DNA of 64,000 nt from Novosphingobium sp. (GTDB taxonomy: Bacteria > Pseudomonadota > Alphaproteobacteria > Sphingomonadales > Sphingomonadaceae): positions 39,679 through 103,678 of the forward strand of contig NZ_JANXWG010000105.1 of the NCBI RefSeq assembly GCF_025351285.1. Reading direction: 5' to 3'. Shown piece after piece: positions 1 to 8,283 of the stretch. The position numbers and the translations under genes are program-made. How positions within the stretch are numbered: position 1 is the first letter of the stretch; every line of letters starts with the position of its first letter. Below the pieces are notes generated by a model. The model was given only the letters and a program-made list of their open reading frames with translations. It was not told the DNA's origin and did not search any database.

Positions 1-401
1 TGTCTGACTTGCACATCGACGGTTTGGCCGCCGGTCGGTGCAACCGGTGCGGCGGCAACGGTCCACCCGTAACGGTAAAGCCGGAACGCCGACAGGCTCA
101 GGTCAAAGACCCGCATGCCGTCTTTTGGTGCAAAAAATCGCCAGCCGCTCTCGGTCCAGCCCGCCAGATTGTCGGTTTTCCCTGCAAAAGCTCCGGATGA
201 CGCCGCGCCAACGAGCCACATCGAGCCGACCGCAGGCGACGTCGGAGGGCTCGATATCACCCCTTCGATTGCACTGTCGATCAGGAAATCCGCACTTAAA
301 AAGGTTTCATTGACCGTAACTTCTTTTTGCGTTTGACCGACGTAAAGTAGCGGAAACGCCAGGCGCGGCGTGGTGGACGGAAACGCGATCGGTAGGGTCA
401 T
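1..401 (-). CDS. DUF2793 domain protein downstream of the GTA baseplate genes (3' part beyond window)
   Basis: Reading the minus strand from an ATG at 401, with AGGAG about nine bases upstream, gives an open frame running off the window edge. The N-terminus (MTLPIAFPSTTPRLAFPLL, then VGQTQKEVTVNE) resembles the start of DUF2793 proteins, which open with a TPRLxLP-type stretch and a Q-K-x-V-T-x-NE motif and lie behind the baseplate genes of gene transfer agents and related phages. A W-x-ESGWRFFAPKDG segment follows, also typical. The family is thought to be fibre- or surface-associated, but its function is not established. It starts 27 bases after the stop of the g15-like gene and so probably belongs to the same transcript. 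The C-terminal end is not visible. Confidence 0.75.
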   Translation of the reverse strand, partial: MTLPIAFPSTTPRLAFPLLYVGQTQKEVTVNETFLSADFLIDSAIEGVISSPPTSPAVGSMWLVGAASSGAFAGKTDNLAGWTESGWRFFAPKDGMRVFDLSLSAFRLYRYGWTVAAAPVAPTGGQTVDVQVR

Positions 402-428
402 GTCCTGAAACTCCTGATTTTCGTGATT

Positions 429-2618
429 TTATTCCGGCATCTGGATCGCAAGCGGAAAGGACGCAGCGGCATTGCCCAACTGTGACACCCGGAAGATTGC
501 ACGCGGGGTGTTGCTTGCCAGAATTGCTGCGATTTCGGAGCTGATTGTCAGGTCCGTTGTCCCGGCCATCCATCGCATGGGCGAAGATGCCGGATTGTCG
601 ACAAGCACTTCATAGCCCTCTGATTGTTCGTTCAGCGGCGTCTCCACGCTGTCCGGCCAAGCAAAAGCGCCTCGCGCGCGCCGCACCCAGGATAACACGA
701 TCGAACCGTCTGCCATTCGCGTGGCTTTGCCGTGGACCGGTGTGAAGGGCCGCCTCGTGCTACCGGGTGCCGCGACTGAGGACGCTACGGGTTCGCGATC
801 GCCCAGCCCGCTTGCGACGATAAGCACGTCGCGTGGGTCTCCGATCGACAACGGATTTAACGGTACAAGTGTATCGTCGACCAGGACAAACGGGTCGCCG
901 GCTGCGTGACCCGCGACTGCCCATTCACTCCCGCCTCTGCCGCGAAGCAGATCTGTCAGGACCACACGATCCGGCGCAGTCCACTCGACCGATCCGAACT
1001 GGATCAGTTCCTCGCCCACAAGCGCTCGGTTGGCACCTTGGCCAAGCCGCAAGAAATCAGCCGACCCGACTGCAAGGCCTTCTCCCGCCAGCACGATTTC
1101 CAGGCGATTCGCGCGATCGACGAAGTGCGGAGAGGCCGGTGCCAGGGCGTTCGCAGTTGTTCCCATGACTGCGCGCCGACGTCCCGTGCTGCCCAGCGGA
1201 TCGAGTCCGCCGCCCGGATGTTCTGCAAAGAGTGCAGCGCCGGACCAACCGGACGATGTTGCTGAAGCCGCTGCATAAACCATTGGCAGATCGCCGGTGC
1301 CCGAACCGTCCCATGGAAGTTCGAGAGCGTTGAGGATCGTTGGCGTGGCAAGCGAATCGGGTTGGGCGTTGCTTCTTCCGGAGTCCGCGACGGGGGCATG
1401 GAGCGCGAAGCGAGGCTGTGCGCTCAGCTCAAGCAGAACGCCGTCAGCCTGCCATTCCCACTGGTCGATTCGCCAGAGCCCTTCGGCGATTGGCAGCCGC
1501 ACGATCGAGCCGGGGCGAATCGATGGGTCGATCTGGTTGGTCCGGTAGTGGATCGTGTCGCTCGGGCGGCTTAATCTGCGTCCGGCCGCTTCGGCCAGCA
1601 GGCGCGCGTCGTTTGCTGCCAGGGCTGCCGGCAATTCGATGACCGCCAGATTGCCCAGCGCGCTGCGGCCGATGCCTTGTTGCAGCCCGGGCTGGTAATC
1701 CCGGTCCACATCATAGTAGCGAACGCCGCACTGTCTGGTGAGAGGGAGACTGTTCCGTTGCCGGCTCCAGCCTGTGGCCTTGACGGCATCGCTTCCGGGT
1801 CCGCCGGCGGCTGGTTCGGCCAAAACCGGCGAAAAGGCTTGTTGCAGATCGGCCGAACCGATCAACAGATCCTCGCCGCTGATCGCGCAAGCAATCGGAT
1901 AGGCCTGGCCAAGGGTATCCAACGTGTCGCCGACACTCCCCCGATCGAGGCTGTATCCGGCCACTTGCGCATCAAGTCCCGAGACAAGGGATGCGTGTGC
2001 AAGTTCAGCGGCAATGGCGCCGATTGTCAGTGGCTGACTGTCTGCAAAAATTTCAAAAGTCAGCGATGGAATTCTGTTGCCGAAGTTGGCGAGCGCGAGA
2101 TCTTCGAAAACCGCATAAGCGCTGTTGCGATAGGCCGGAGACCGCGTGATTCCCTCTGCCTGCGCCAGCAATGGATCCATTGCCTGATCGCCATGCCCGT
2201 CATGGATTCTGATTTGCCCGGCAACTTTAAGGTCGCCAGCGGCGCCGCGCAAAAGGTTGCCATCAGCCCAGATGCGACCGACCGAGACGATCGGCCTGCT
2301 GGCGAGCACGACGGCGAACGAAACGGTGTAGGCATACGTTGTCACGGTGGGCTTGGCTTTGCCACCGCTCTGCTGGTTGTGCTCGACCAGATCGGTCGCC
2401 CAGATCACGGTTCCAGCCGTGCGCATACGCCCGAATTGGAGCGGAATTGGAGCGCCGTAGCTCGATGTCTGGACCGAAAGGTCCTGAAGGCGAGGCCCCC
2501 GAGCGCTTCCGCTACCGATGACCGCATAATCGACCTGCCGGCCAACCAGCGCCCCGATGGCGCCACCAAGCGGGCCGCCGAGCGCGGTGCCGACTGCTGT
2601 TAGAACCAAGGTTGCCAT
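429..2618 (-). CDS. GTA baseplate/tail-tip protein, short g15 ('megatron')-type
   Basis: A 729-residue protein from the ATG at 2618, which follows a GAGAGGAA ribosome site; an in-frame extension to 2699 lacks one and would overlap the peptidase gene. The N-terminus has a Gly/Ala-rich hydrophobic stretch (MATLVLTAVGTALGG), then FGRMRTAGTVIWATDL and SFAVVLASRPIVSVGRIWADG, the order seen in Rhodobacter GTA ORFg15. Residues of roughly 180-420 resemble the phage-tail_3 hub region. RcGTA g15 is about 1,300 residues and carries an internal TIM-barrel-like domain. That domain is missing here, and a barrel occurs instead in the protein encoded at 3843-6179. The role is presumably the tail tip contacting the recipient cell. 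Confidence 0.85.
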   Translation of the reverse strand: MATLVLTAVGTALGGPLGGAIGALVGRQVDYAVIGSGSARGPRLQDLSVQTSSYGAPIPLQFGRMRTAGTVIWATDLVEHNQQSGGKAKPTVTTYAYTVSFAVVLASRPIVSVGRIWADGNLLRGAAGDLKVAGQIRIHDGHGDQAMDPLLAQAEGITRSPAYRNSAYAVFEDLALANFGNRIPSLTFEIFADSQPLTIGAIAAELAHASLVSGLDAQVAGYSLDRGSVGDTLDTLGQAYPIACAISGEDLLIGSADLQQAFSPVLAEPAAGGPGSDAVKATGWSRQRNSLPLTRQCGVRYYDVDRDYQPGLQQGIGRSALGNLAVIELPAALAANDARLLAEAAGRRLSRPSDTIHYRTNQIDPSIRPGSIVRLPIAEGLWRIDQWEWQADGVLLELSAQPRFALHAPVADSGRSNAQPDSLATPTILNALELPWDGSGTGDLPMVYAAASATSSGWSGAALFAEHPGGGLDPLGSTGRRRAVMGTTANALAPASPHFVDRANRLEIVLAGEGLAVGSADFLRLGQGANRALVGEELIQFGSVEWTAPDRVVLTDLLRGRGGSEWAVAGHAAGDPFVLVDDTLVPLNPLSIGDPRDVLIVASGLGDREPVASSVAAPGSTRRPFTPVHGKATRMADGSIVLSWVRRARGAFAWPDSVETPLNEQSEGYEVLVDNPASSPMRWMAGTTDLTISSEIAAILASNTPRAIFRVSQLGNAAASFPLAIQMPE

Positions 2619-2625
2619 GATTTTG

Positions 2626-3021
2626 TCAATTCCTCTCAGCGGACAACCGCCAGCGCATGACGATCGGCCAGGCCAGCGGATCGGGCATGAACACCACACG
2701 CCCCAGTCCTGCGTGCGCGTGGACCGCTCCTCCGGGAACTGCGATCAGTAAGTGACATTGCAGCGAATGGACTTGTGCGAGCCAGATATCGCCGCGCTCG
2801 TCGACTTCGACCAACCCGCTCGTCGCGGCAAATCCGAGCAATGGCTTTACCGTCAGCGCGCGCACCGAATACCCTTGCGGAGCGACCGGATGGTAGCCGG
2901 CTTGCTTCATCGCCGCGGCCACCAATCCCACGCAATCGAGACCCGTCGCCGGAATGCGACCATGAAGCCTGAACGGCACGCCAATCAAATCCATCGCGGC
3001 CTGCGCAAGCGCCGCGTTCAT
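2626..3021 (-). CDS. NlpC/P60-family peptidase of the GTA tail (g14-type)
   Basis: A 131-residue protein matching the small NlpC/P60 cell-wall peptidase that GTAs and many siphophages carry between the hub and tail-tip genes. The catalytic cysteine is in GLDCVGL near residue 30, and the histidine lies in GGAVHAHAGLG near residue 104, in the expected order and spacing. It is expected to cut peptidoglycan cross-links so the tail can reach the membrane of the recipient. Its start overlaps the end of the DUF2163 gene by four bases (ATGA), indicating translational coupling. Length and position match RcGTA g14. Confidence 0.88.
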   Translation of the reverse strand: MNAALAQAAMDLIGVPFRLHGRIPATGLDCVGLVAAAMKQAGYHPVAPQGYSVRALTVKPLLGFAATSGLVEVDERGDIWLAQVHSLQCHLLIAVPGGAVHAHAGLGRVVFMPDPLAWPIVMRWRLSAERN

Positions 3022-3839
3022 CCTTGCGGCGCCGGGTAGCTGGTCAGAAAATCGTTGCCGGGCACAAATGGCTCACCCTGAAAGTTGATGGCGTTGGCGA
3101 ATCGATCACCACAAGTTCTCAGAGTGTGATCACAGCCCTCGCGCAGCCGCACGCGGGTGCCAGGCGTGAGCGACATAGCCGTGGGGTGATCAAGGACGAG
3201 CAAACTGCCATCGACTTGCTCGATCCGTCGGGTCAGGCCGCACTCGGGGCCGTCCAGCCAGCGCAGAGTGCCGTAAGCCAGATTGGCCAGTGGGATCGAA
3301 GTGCTGATGCGGACTCCCGCCCCTTCGCCATCAATCGCCACGAGTTCGCCTTCATGGCTGTAACGCGCCGCCGAAAGCGTGCAGCCAGCCCCGCAGAATT
3401 TCGCCCGGCATGTCGGCGATGTCCGCGGTACGATATCGGCCTTGAGCGAATGTTTGAGCGAGAGCAGGTCTGCCGAAAACCCCGCGCCCTCGCTTGCGAC
3501 AGCGCCGATCGTGCCGGCGTAAAGCGTGGTGTGCTCGCCGCTTTGCCAATCGACCAGGCCGACAAGGACGCGTGCGGCATCGAAACGCCCGGCGATCAGG
3601 TCCGCGTCGCGGATCGAATCGTGGCTGAGCGCGCCGGTGATTTCCGCGCTGTCTGAATCGAGCGCCGATGTCAGCCGAATGGCCGAAGGCACCATGCCCG
3701 GTGCGGTGCGGTATGTGATGCCCCCGAACGCGACGTTGCGATCGTGGCTGGTGAAGCCAAGGGCCACACCGTCCACCCGCTCGATCCGCCACCAGGTGGC
3801 AACGGTTTCAAGCTCGGTTGAAAACCAGATCCTGGTCAT
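3018..3839 (-). CDS. DUF2163 / phage BR0599-type tail hub protein (g13-type)
   Basis: A 273-residue protein. The N-terminal half (WWRIERVDGVALGFTSHDRN) is the DUF2163 signature. The C-terminal half carries the BR0599 pattern GCDHTLRTCGDRFANAINFQG followed by PGNDFL. Four cysteines (two near PTCRAKFCGAGC, two in the C-terminal motif) match the set that binds a metal or iron-sulfur cluster in the hub of the Rhodobacter particle; metal binding here is inferred. It lies three bases after the DUF2460 fusion gene and overlaps the NlpC/P60 gene, as in the standard g12-g13-g14 order. Confidence 0.88.
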   Translation of the reverse strand: MTRIWFSTELETVATWWRIERVDGVALGFTSHDRNVAFGGITYRTAPGMVPSAIRLTSALDSDSAEITGALSHDSIRDADLIAGRFDAARVLVGLVDWQSGEHTTLYAGTIGAVASEGAGFSADLLSLKHSLKADIVPRTSPTCRAKFCGAGCTLSAARYSHEGELVAIDGEGAGVRISTSIPLANLAYGTLRWLDGPECGLTRRIEQVDGSLLVLDHPTAMSLTPGTRVRLREGCDHTLRTCGDRFANAINFQGEPFVPGNDFLTSYPAPQG

Positions 3840-3842
3840 GGC

Positions 3843-6179
3843 TCAATCAGCCTCGCGGAGTTCGATCAGCGGAACGCTGGGAGCTTCGCCCGCGGCGAAC
3901 ACCGCGCCGGAAATGTCGAGCGAGTCTTGTGCAAAGCGGACGGGAACGTCGAACAGGAAGCCTGCCGCAACGATCGCGCGTGCCGCCGGCGCGGTGGAAA
4001 GGACGATTTCTCCGAGTGGCTCGACGGTGAAGGCAGTTGTCTCGACGCCGTTCACGCTCAACCGCACGCTATCTGCGCGAGGCCGGGTAATGCGCCGGCG
4101 CTGGGCATCGGCGCCCCCGCCATAAAGTTTGACGAGTTCGAACCGCGCCTTTTGGCCGTCCCCGATGCCGATCGCCTGATCCTGGGGGCCGGGCGTCCCG
4201 ATCATCGCATTGGAGCTGAAATCGGCAGGGTCACGCAGCCGGAAGCCCCTGGCTTGTCCGCGTCGGGCTCGGAAAAAGGCAATCAGTTCGCCCAATTCGG
4301 CTTCGGACCGCACCCCCGGGCCGACATCGAACTTGAGCCGAGCGTCGCTCCACAAGCTGTTACGGCGTTCGTATCCCGAAGCGGTGATCGTGACAGTCGT
4401 TGAGAATTCGGGCGAAACGGTCGCCGAACGGCCCAGCGCAATCGGGAATATCTCGTCGTCGAAGGGTTGCATTGTCGCCTCGCTGGATGATTCGGGCAGG
4501 CGCGTAAAACCGTCGCGCGAAACCTGGGGGAGTGCCCAGATGAAAACCTCGGCAATCGCCGACGCCTGGGCATCGCTGGCCGCTTCATCGATGCGCAGCC
4601 AGTGCGGTTCGGCCATCGCGGCATCGGCAACGTAGCCCGAAAGGTAATGCTGCTGTGACAGCGCATAGCCAAGGCGCTGGTCCATAATGGCGCGACCCGC
4701 AGTGCGCAGCGCGTCGGCACCGGCCGTCACCCAATCGTATTCCTCGATCTGCAACACATCGAACGCCGGCGCGGCCCAGGCCAAGGGCAGGTTGGCGCGC
4801 CGCGCTTCGGGCGTGGCGGGATCGAGCACTGTCGGCAAAAACGCCAGAAGCAGCGCCTCCGAACCGGCCGAACCCGCCTGTTCGCGTATGGCCGCCACGA
4901 TGCCGGATGTTGCCGCGGCAAGAACAACGCCCGCCTGATCGAGCAGCGCAGTCTGTCCAGCGGACAAGCTCGTCGACATATCGGTGATGACGGCTGGGCC
5001 ACCTCCGAAAGCAGCCCTCGCAGCCGCATCGTAAAGGCATATCCGGTGATCGGGCAGGACCCACCACCAGGGCTCGCCAATCTGCACGCGAACCGGCAAG
5101 CCCGCAGCCGTTTGCAGATCGACCAACTGCCGCGCCACCTGTTGCAACCAGTCCATCGCGGCCAGATGCGCCGGTGACAGCAGCACGGAGGGCGGAGTGT
5201 AGCCCGTAAGCGCCGGATCGCCATTGGCCGCTCGCTGCTGCCATTCGGCTGGGCAGTGCTGGGCCAGCAGCTCGAACGATTGCGATAGAATCACACTGTA
5301 GCCCAAGGCTCGCGCGCTTGCGCAAAACGCCTCGTGCCAAGCCAGTGCCGCCGCGTTCATCGCCGGAAGCGCGGGATCGACCAGGAACTGCCCGCCGCTC
5401 GGCGACAGCGGGAAGAAGTGGCTCATCCCGATGTAGTGGATCACGCTGCCGCGATACCCCAGCCCGCGGATCGAGCGCAGCAATCGGGCGGGTGTCTGGT
5501 TGTACGAATCGTCATAGCCGGTCGCGATCCCCAGACCGTGCGGCGGGATCATGATGTCACCCACCGCCAGCATCGGCTTGTGGCCCTGGCAGGAAATGAC
5601 CGAAAGCTCGACCCAGCCGGTTTGCTCGCTCGCAATCGGCGTGGCGTCGCCCGGCGCGTAGCCTGGAGGTGCCAGCGACATGAACATGCGGTCGATATCA
5701 CCGGGCTGGACGGGATCAGCATCACCGGGAAGCGAAAATCCTCCCTTCAACGCCGAAAACGGCAGCGCTATCTGGGCGTCGGTCGGTGTGCCGGTGGCGT
5801 AGTTCCACAGCCGCACGTACCACGTGCGGGGCAGCCCGGCGGCGTCGCGCCCCTCGATCGTCAGCGTTGGGCCATTGACCGCGTCAAGCGCGACAACCCC
5901 CGCCGACTGCCATCGGAATGCCAGCGTAAGCCGCGAATAGTCGCGCGATGTCTCGTACGCGAGCAGAGGGTGGTCCCAACGGTCGACGCTCTCCCAGATC
6001 AGGCCAATCAGATCATCGGCCTTGCGGAACACCGCATCGACCCGCAGCGCGTCGGGCGCAGTGGTCGTCACGCAAGCCACAGCCGGGCGCGGAAAGTCGA
6101 CCGTCCAGAATCGCGGATCGAAGCGCTGGATCGTGTCGGTCTGCTGCACCGTACGTTTGCGGGCGAGCCAGAATGTCAT
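3843..6179 (-). CDS. TIM-barrel-like glycosidase domain fused to DUF2460 distal tail protein (g12-type)
   Basis: A 778-residue protein, several times the length of a plain DUF2460 (g12) protein. Residues about 572-778 are the DUF2460/TIGR02217 domain (FDDEIFPIALGRSATVSPEF, later RRGQARGFRLRDPADF). The first 570 residues look like a glycoside-hydrolase (beta/alpha)8 barrel: hydrophobic strand segments ending in PVRVQIGEPWWWV (Glu369) and FDVLQIEEYDWV (Glu479/480). The spacing of the two glutamates resembles strand-4 acid/base and strand-7 nucleophile positions of clan GH-A. Only the GTA context and DUF2460 part are secure; enzymatic activity is inferred. It follows the tape-measure gene after 12 bases and precedes the DUF2163 gene by three. 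Confidence 0.8.
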   Translation of the reverse strand: MTFWLARKRTVQQTDTIQRFDPRFWTVDFPRPAVACVTTTAPDALRVDAVFRKADDLIGLIWESVDRWDHPLLAYETSRDYSRLTLAFRWQSAGVVALDAVNGPTLTIEGRDAAGLPRTWYVRLWNYATGTPTDAQIALPFSALKGGFSLPGDADPVQPGDIDRMFMSLAPPGYAPGDATPIASEQTGWVELSVISCQGHKPMLAVGDIMIPPHGLGIATGYDDSYNQTPARLLRSIRGLGYRGSVIHYIGMSHFFPLSPSGGQFLVDPALPAMNAAALAWHEAFCASARALGYSVILSQSFELLAQHCPAEWQQRAANGDPALTGYTPPSVLLSPAHLAAMDWLQQVARQLVDLQTAAGLPVRVQIGEPWWWVLPDHRICLYDAAARAAFGGGPAVITDMSTSLSAGQTALLDQAGVVLAAATSGIVAAIREQAGSAGSEALLLAFLPTVLDPATPEARRANLPLAWAAPAFDVLQIEEYDWVTAGADALRTAGRAIMDQRLGYALSQQHYLSGYVADAAMAEPHWLRIDEAASDAQASAIAEVFIWALPQVSRDGFTRLPESSSEATMQPFDDEIFPIALGRSATVSPEFSTTVTITASGYERRNSLWSDARLKFDVGPGVRSEAELGELIAFFRARRGQARGFRLRDPADFSSNAMIGTPGPQDQAIGIGDGQKARFELVKLYGGGADAQRRRITRPRADSVRLSVNGVETTAFTVEPLGEIVLSTAPAARAIVAAGFLFDVPVRFAQDSLDISGAVFAAGEAPSVPLIELREAD

Positions 6180-6191
6180 TATCCGGTCCTC

Positions 6192-6776
6192 TCAATAATC
6201 GGCGAGAGCGCGGCGGACCGATTGCGCGATCTGACGGCTCGATCGCGCCAGGCTTTCGGGTGCAGAGGCACCGGCCGGCGCCATCACCTTGATCGACACG
6301 TTAACGTTGCGCGTCGAACCGCCGCCGGCGGGCACGACTTGCCCGGCCGAGGTCGGCACGAACAGCTCGGGCCCGTTTTCGCCGACGACGAAGCCTCGGC
6401 CGGGCGAGACCGGCCCACCGGTGGCGCGGCCGGGCAACCCGAACAGCGAACTGACAGCGCCGACAAGCCCGAGCAGACTCCCGCCACCGCCGGACCCGCC
6501 GCCACCGCCCAGCCCGAACGAGCCGAGCCCCGATCGCACCGCCTGCCCGGTAATGTCGTTGATGACGCTCAGCGCGGTCGATCGCAGATCGCCGAAGCCC
6601 AATGTGCCGCGCTTGATTGCGCTGACCAGCCCGGTCTCGAGCGTCGATCCGGCCTTGGAAAAACCCCCGACCACGATCGAATCGAAGCTGCTGCGCAATT
6701 GCTGGATATCGGTGGCGAAGCCCTGCGTGTTGGCCCGCACGTCGACCACCAGCGAATTGAGGTCATTTGTCACCAT
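6192..6776 (-). CDS. GTA tail tape measure protein (g11-type)
   Basis: A 194-residue protein, short like the RcGTA tape measure and unlike the 700-1,500-residue versions of long-tailed phages, so a short tail is expected. The N-terminus has a helical segment (DLNSLVVDVRANTQGFATDIQQ). A Gly/Ser-rich run near residues 88-100 is followed by SLFGLPGRATGGPVSPGRGFVVGE and NGPELFVPTSAGQVVP, the conserved C-terminal signature of lambda-type tape measure proteins. It overlaps the preceding assembly-chaperone gene by 14 bases. It should span the tail tube and fix its length. Confidence 0.88.
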   Translation of the reverse strand: MVTNDLNSLVVDVRANTQGFATDIQQLRSSFDSIVVGGFSKAGSTLETGLVSAIKRGTLGFGDLRSTALSVINDITGQAVRSGLGSFGLGGGGGSGGGGSLLGLVGAVSSLFGLPGRATGGPVSPGRGFVVGENGPELFVPTSAGQVVPAGGGSTRNVNVSIKVMAPAGASAPESLARSSRQIAQSVRRALADY

Positions 6777-6960
6777 GTTGCTCCATCAGCGAATCGAGAG
6801 TGGCGCGGCTCATCGTCGCACCGGGATTGGGGGCTGCGGCGAGAAGGATTGTCGCCAGTTCCTCGGGGGTTGCCGCCCAGAACCGATCCGGGCTCCACCC
6901 GAGCATCAGCGCGACCTGGCCCGAAAGCCGCGCCGCCGCCTCGCCGAACAGCGCGCTCAT
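6763..6960 (-). CDS. GTA phage tail assembly chaperone, second small protein (g10.1-type)
   Basis: A 65-residue protein from the ATG at 6960, which overlaps the g10 stop in an ATGA junction. The sequence (LMLGWSPDRFWAATPEELATIL) is the conserved core of the TIGR02216/rcc01693 family, which sits between g10 and g11 in gene transfer agents. Position and length match the second tail assembly chaperone of siphophages (the G/GT arrangement of lambda), here encoded as a separate overlapping frame. A longer in-frame upstream extension lies inside g10 and is not supported. Confidence 0.82.
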   Translation of the reverse strand: MSALFGEAAARLSGQVALMLGWSPDRFWAATPEELATILLAAAPNPGATMSRATLDSLMEQHGDK

Positions 6961-7277
6961 TCGCCGCCTTTGAGCACCTGCACGAGCAGCGCCTTGAGCG
7001 GCTCGGTGCACCGCGCGAGGCCGGCTTGGGCAACATCCTCGGAGAAAGCCTCTCGTGTCATGTCCGTGCGGTCGGCCAGGCAGTGCCAGAACAATCCGGC
7101 CAGCTCGGTCAGCCGAAGTTGGCCCGCGCTCGCCCGTTCGATCAACGCGAACAGCGAGCCGAGTTCGTCCTCGGCGGCAACCAGCGCCGAAAAGCTCGGC
7201 CGCAACACGTGCGCCACCGGCCCCAGATGCAGCGCAACCTCGCCGCGCCAGCGATTGGCGCTCACGTTGCCGGTCAT
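6957..7277 (-). CDS. GTA gp10-family tail assembly chaperone
   Basis: A 106-residue protein. The opening NRWRGEVALHLGPVAHVLRPSF and AAEDELGSLFALIERASAG match the GTA_gp10 family (gene transfer agent family protein): a beta strand pair, then a conserved E-x-x-x-G helix. It overlaps the tail-tube gene before it and the g10.1 gene after it by four bases each (ATGA), so the three are probably translated in a coupled way. Its expected role is to chaperone tape-measure and tube assembly. Confidence 0.85.
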   Translation of the reverse strand: MTGNVSANRWRGEVALHLGPVAHVLRPSFSALVAAEDELGSLFALIERASAGQLRLTELAGLFWHCLADRTDMTREAFSEDVAQAGLARCTEPLKALLVQVLKGGE

Positions 7278-7681
7278 TGGGGCAACACCGCGCCCGAGCT
7301 TTCGAGCGTCAGCGTGTAATTGCGCTCGCCATTGAAATCGCCGGCATAATCGAGCTTCGACACCAGGAACCGGCCAACAAGCTTGGATCCGTCCTCGAAC
7401 GAAAGCTGGTAATCGGTGATCGACCCGTCGAGCGCGCGGGCACGCACTTGCGCTTCGGCCGCGCTGCCCAGGAAAATCCCCGCCGCGCTGACCGACACCG
7501 TGCGCACGCCGGCACCCGACAGCAATTCGCGCCAGCCGCCCGAATCCTTGCTTGTCACCACGACGAGTTCACCCGCGATCGACATCTGTGTGGTGCGCAA
7601 ACCCGCCACCGTGTTGAACGCCGGCGTGGCATTGCCGTCGCTGATCTTGAGCAGGAACGCGCTTCCCTTCTGTGCAGCCAT
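7274..7681 (-). CDS. GTA major tail tube protein (g9-type, TP901-1 family)
   Basis: A 135-residue protein of the TP901-1 major tail protein family (TIGR02126). It opens MAAQKGSAFLLKISDGN, with the conserved K-G-x-x-F-L-L-K start, and has VAGLRTTQMSIAGE, VTSKDSGGWRELL and LDYAGDFNGERNYTLTLES in family order. It would form the hexameric rings of the tail tube. It starts 33 bases after the tail terminator gene and overlaps g10 by four bases. Confidence 0.92.
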   Translation of the reverse strand: MAAQKGSAFLLKISDGNATPAFNTVAGLRTTQMSIAGELVVVTSKDSGGWRELLSGAGVRTVSVSAAGIFLGSAAEAQVRARALDGSITDYQLSFEDGSKLVGRFLVSKLDYAGDFNGERNYTLTLESSGAVLPQ

Positions 7682-7714
7682 GAATCTTGTCCTTTTATAA
7701 GAGGATTGGTTCGC

Positions 7715-8110
7715 TCAGGCGGCGAGTACGCGCGCCCGGTAATCGAGCATCAGCGCGCGCAACGCTTCGCCGCGCTGCTCGGCCTTGGCCCGCATGAAAG
7801 TGAGGTTGACGAGGCGGAAGCCCGCTGCCGATTGGTCGGCGGGCATCGCTTCCACGCGCCGTTCGATCGCTGCCACCAGCGCGGCTTCGGACAGCGGATC
7901 ATCGCCGCGATAATTGAGTTCGAGCGCAACGCGGACTTCGCGCCCGCGCAAGTCCTTGGTGCCCCAGTCGGTGCTCGCGCTGGCGGTCAGCGCCAGCCAG
8001 GGCAATGCGGTGCGCGACGGCGCTTCCTCGACAATCGCGTTGAGCCCCGATGCCAGCGCGCTGTCGGCGGCCAGCCAGGCAATTAGCGCGGCGCGGAAGG
8101 CGATTTCCAT
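7715..8110 (-). CDS. GTA tail terminator, DUF3168 family (g8-type)
   Basis: A 131-residue protein from the ATG at 8110, selected because family members begin within ten residues of this helix; an upstream extension lies inside the preceding small gene. The sequence has the DUF3168 layout: an N-terminal helix (EIAFRAALIAWLAADSAL), ALPWLALTAS, a strand EVRVALELNYRGDDPL, and the C-terminal strand AGFRLVNLTFMRAKAEQ. It should form the ring that closes the tail tube at the neck. Confidence 0.85.
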   Translation of the reverse strand: MEIAFRAALIAWLAADSALASGLNAIVEEAPSRTALPWLALTASASTDWGTKDLRGREVRVALELNYRGDDPLSEAALVAAIERRVEAMPADQSAAGFRLVNLTFMRAKAEQRGEALRALMLDYRARVLAA

Positions 8111-8283
8111 TTGGCGGTCCCTTTCTGATGGTGATGGACCAAGTGCGGCCACAGCAAATGCGGCTGGCGCCAGCGCAGCGGATCGCGCGGACCGGCGTTG
8201 CCGGGCGACTGCGCAGCTAGTCGTGTCGCCACGTTCTCAAGCGCTTGCAGCAGCCCGCCGAAATCTGCGGTCGCGCTGATCAT
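8083..8283 (-). CDS. Very short protein in the g7 (head stopper) position of the GTA cluster
   Basis: A 66-residue frame starting at an ATG that overlaps the adaptor stop codon in an ATGA junction, the coupling used throughout this operon. It ends 28 bases inside the tail terminator gene. The first half is a plausible amphipathic helix (ISATADFGGLLQALENVATR); the second half is Arg/Trp/His-rich and low in recognisable structure. RcGTA g7 encodes the head-closure (stopper) protein, and I see no clear similarity to it. The coupling supports translation; the product may be a remnant or a divergent short stopper. Confidence 0.5.
   Translation of the reverse strand: MISATADFGGLLQALENVATRLAAQSPGNAGPRDPLRWRQPHLLWPHLVHHHQKGTAKWKSPSAPR

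Noticed and set aside
5334..7319. A 661-codon plus-strand frame opposite the GTA tail genes
   Set aside because: Low-complexity basic product with no motifs; the minus strand holds conserved GTA proteins with coupled starts.
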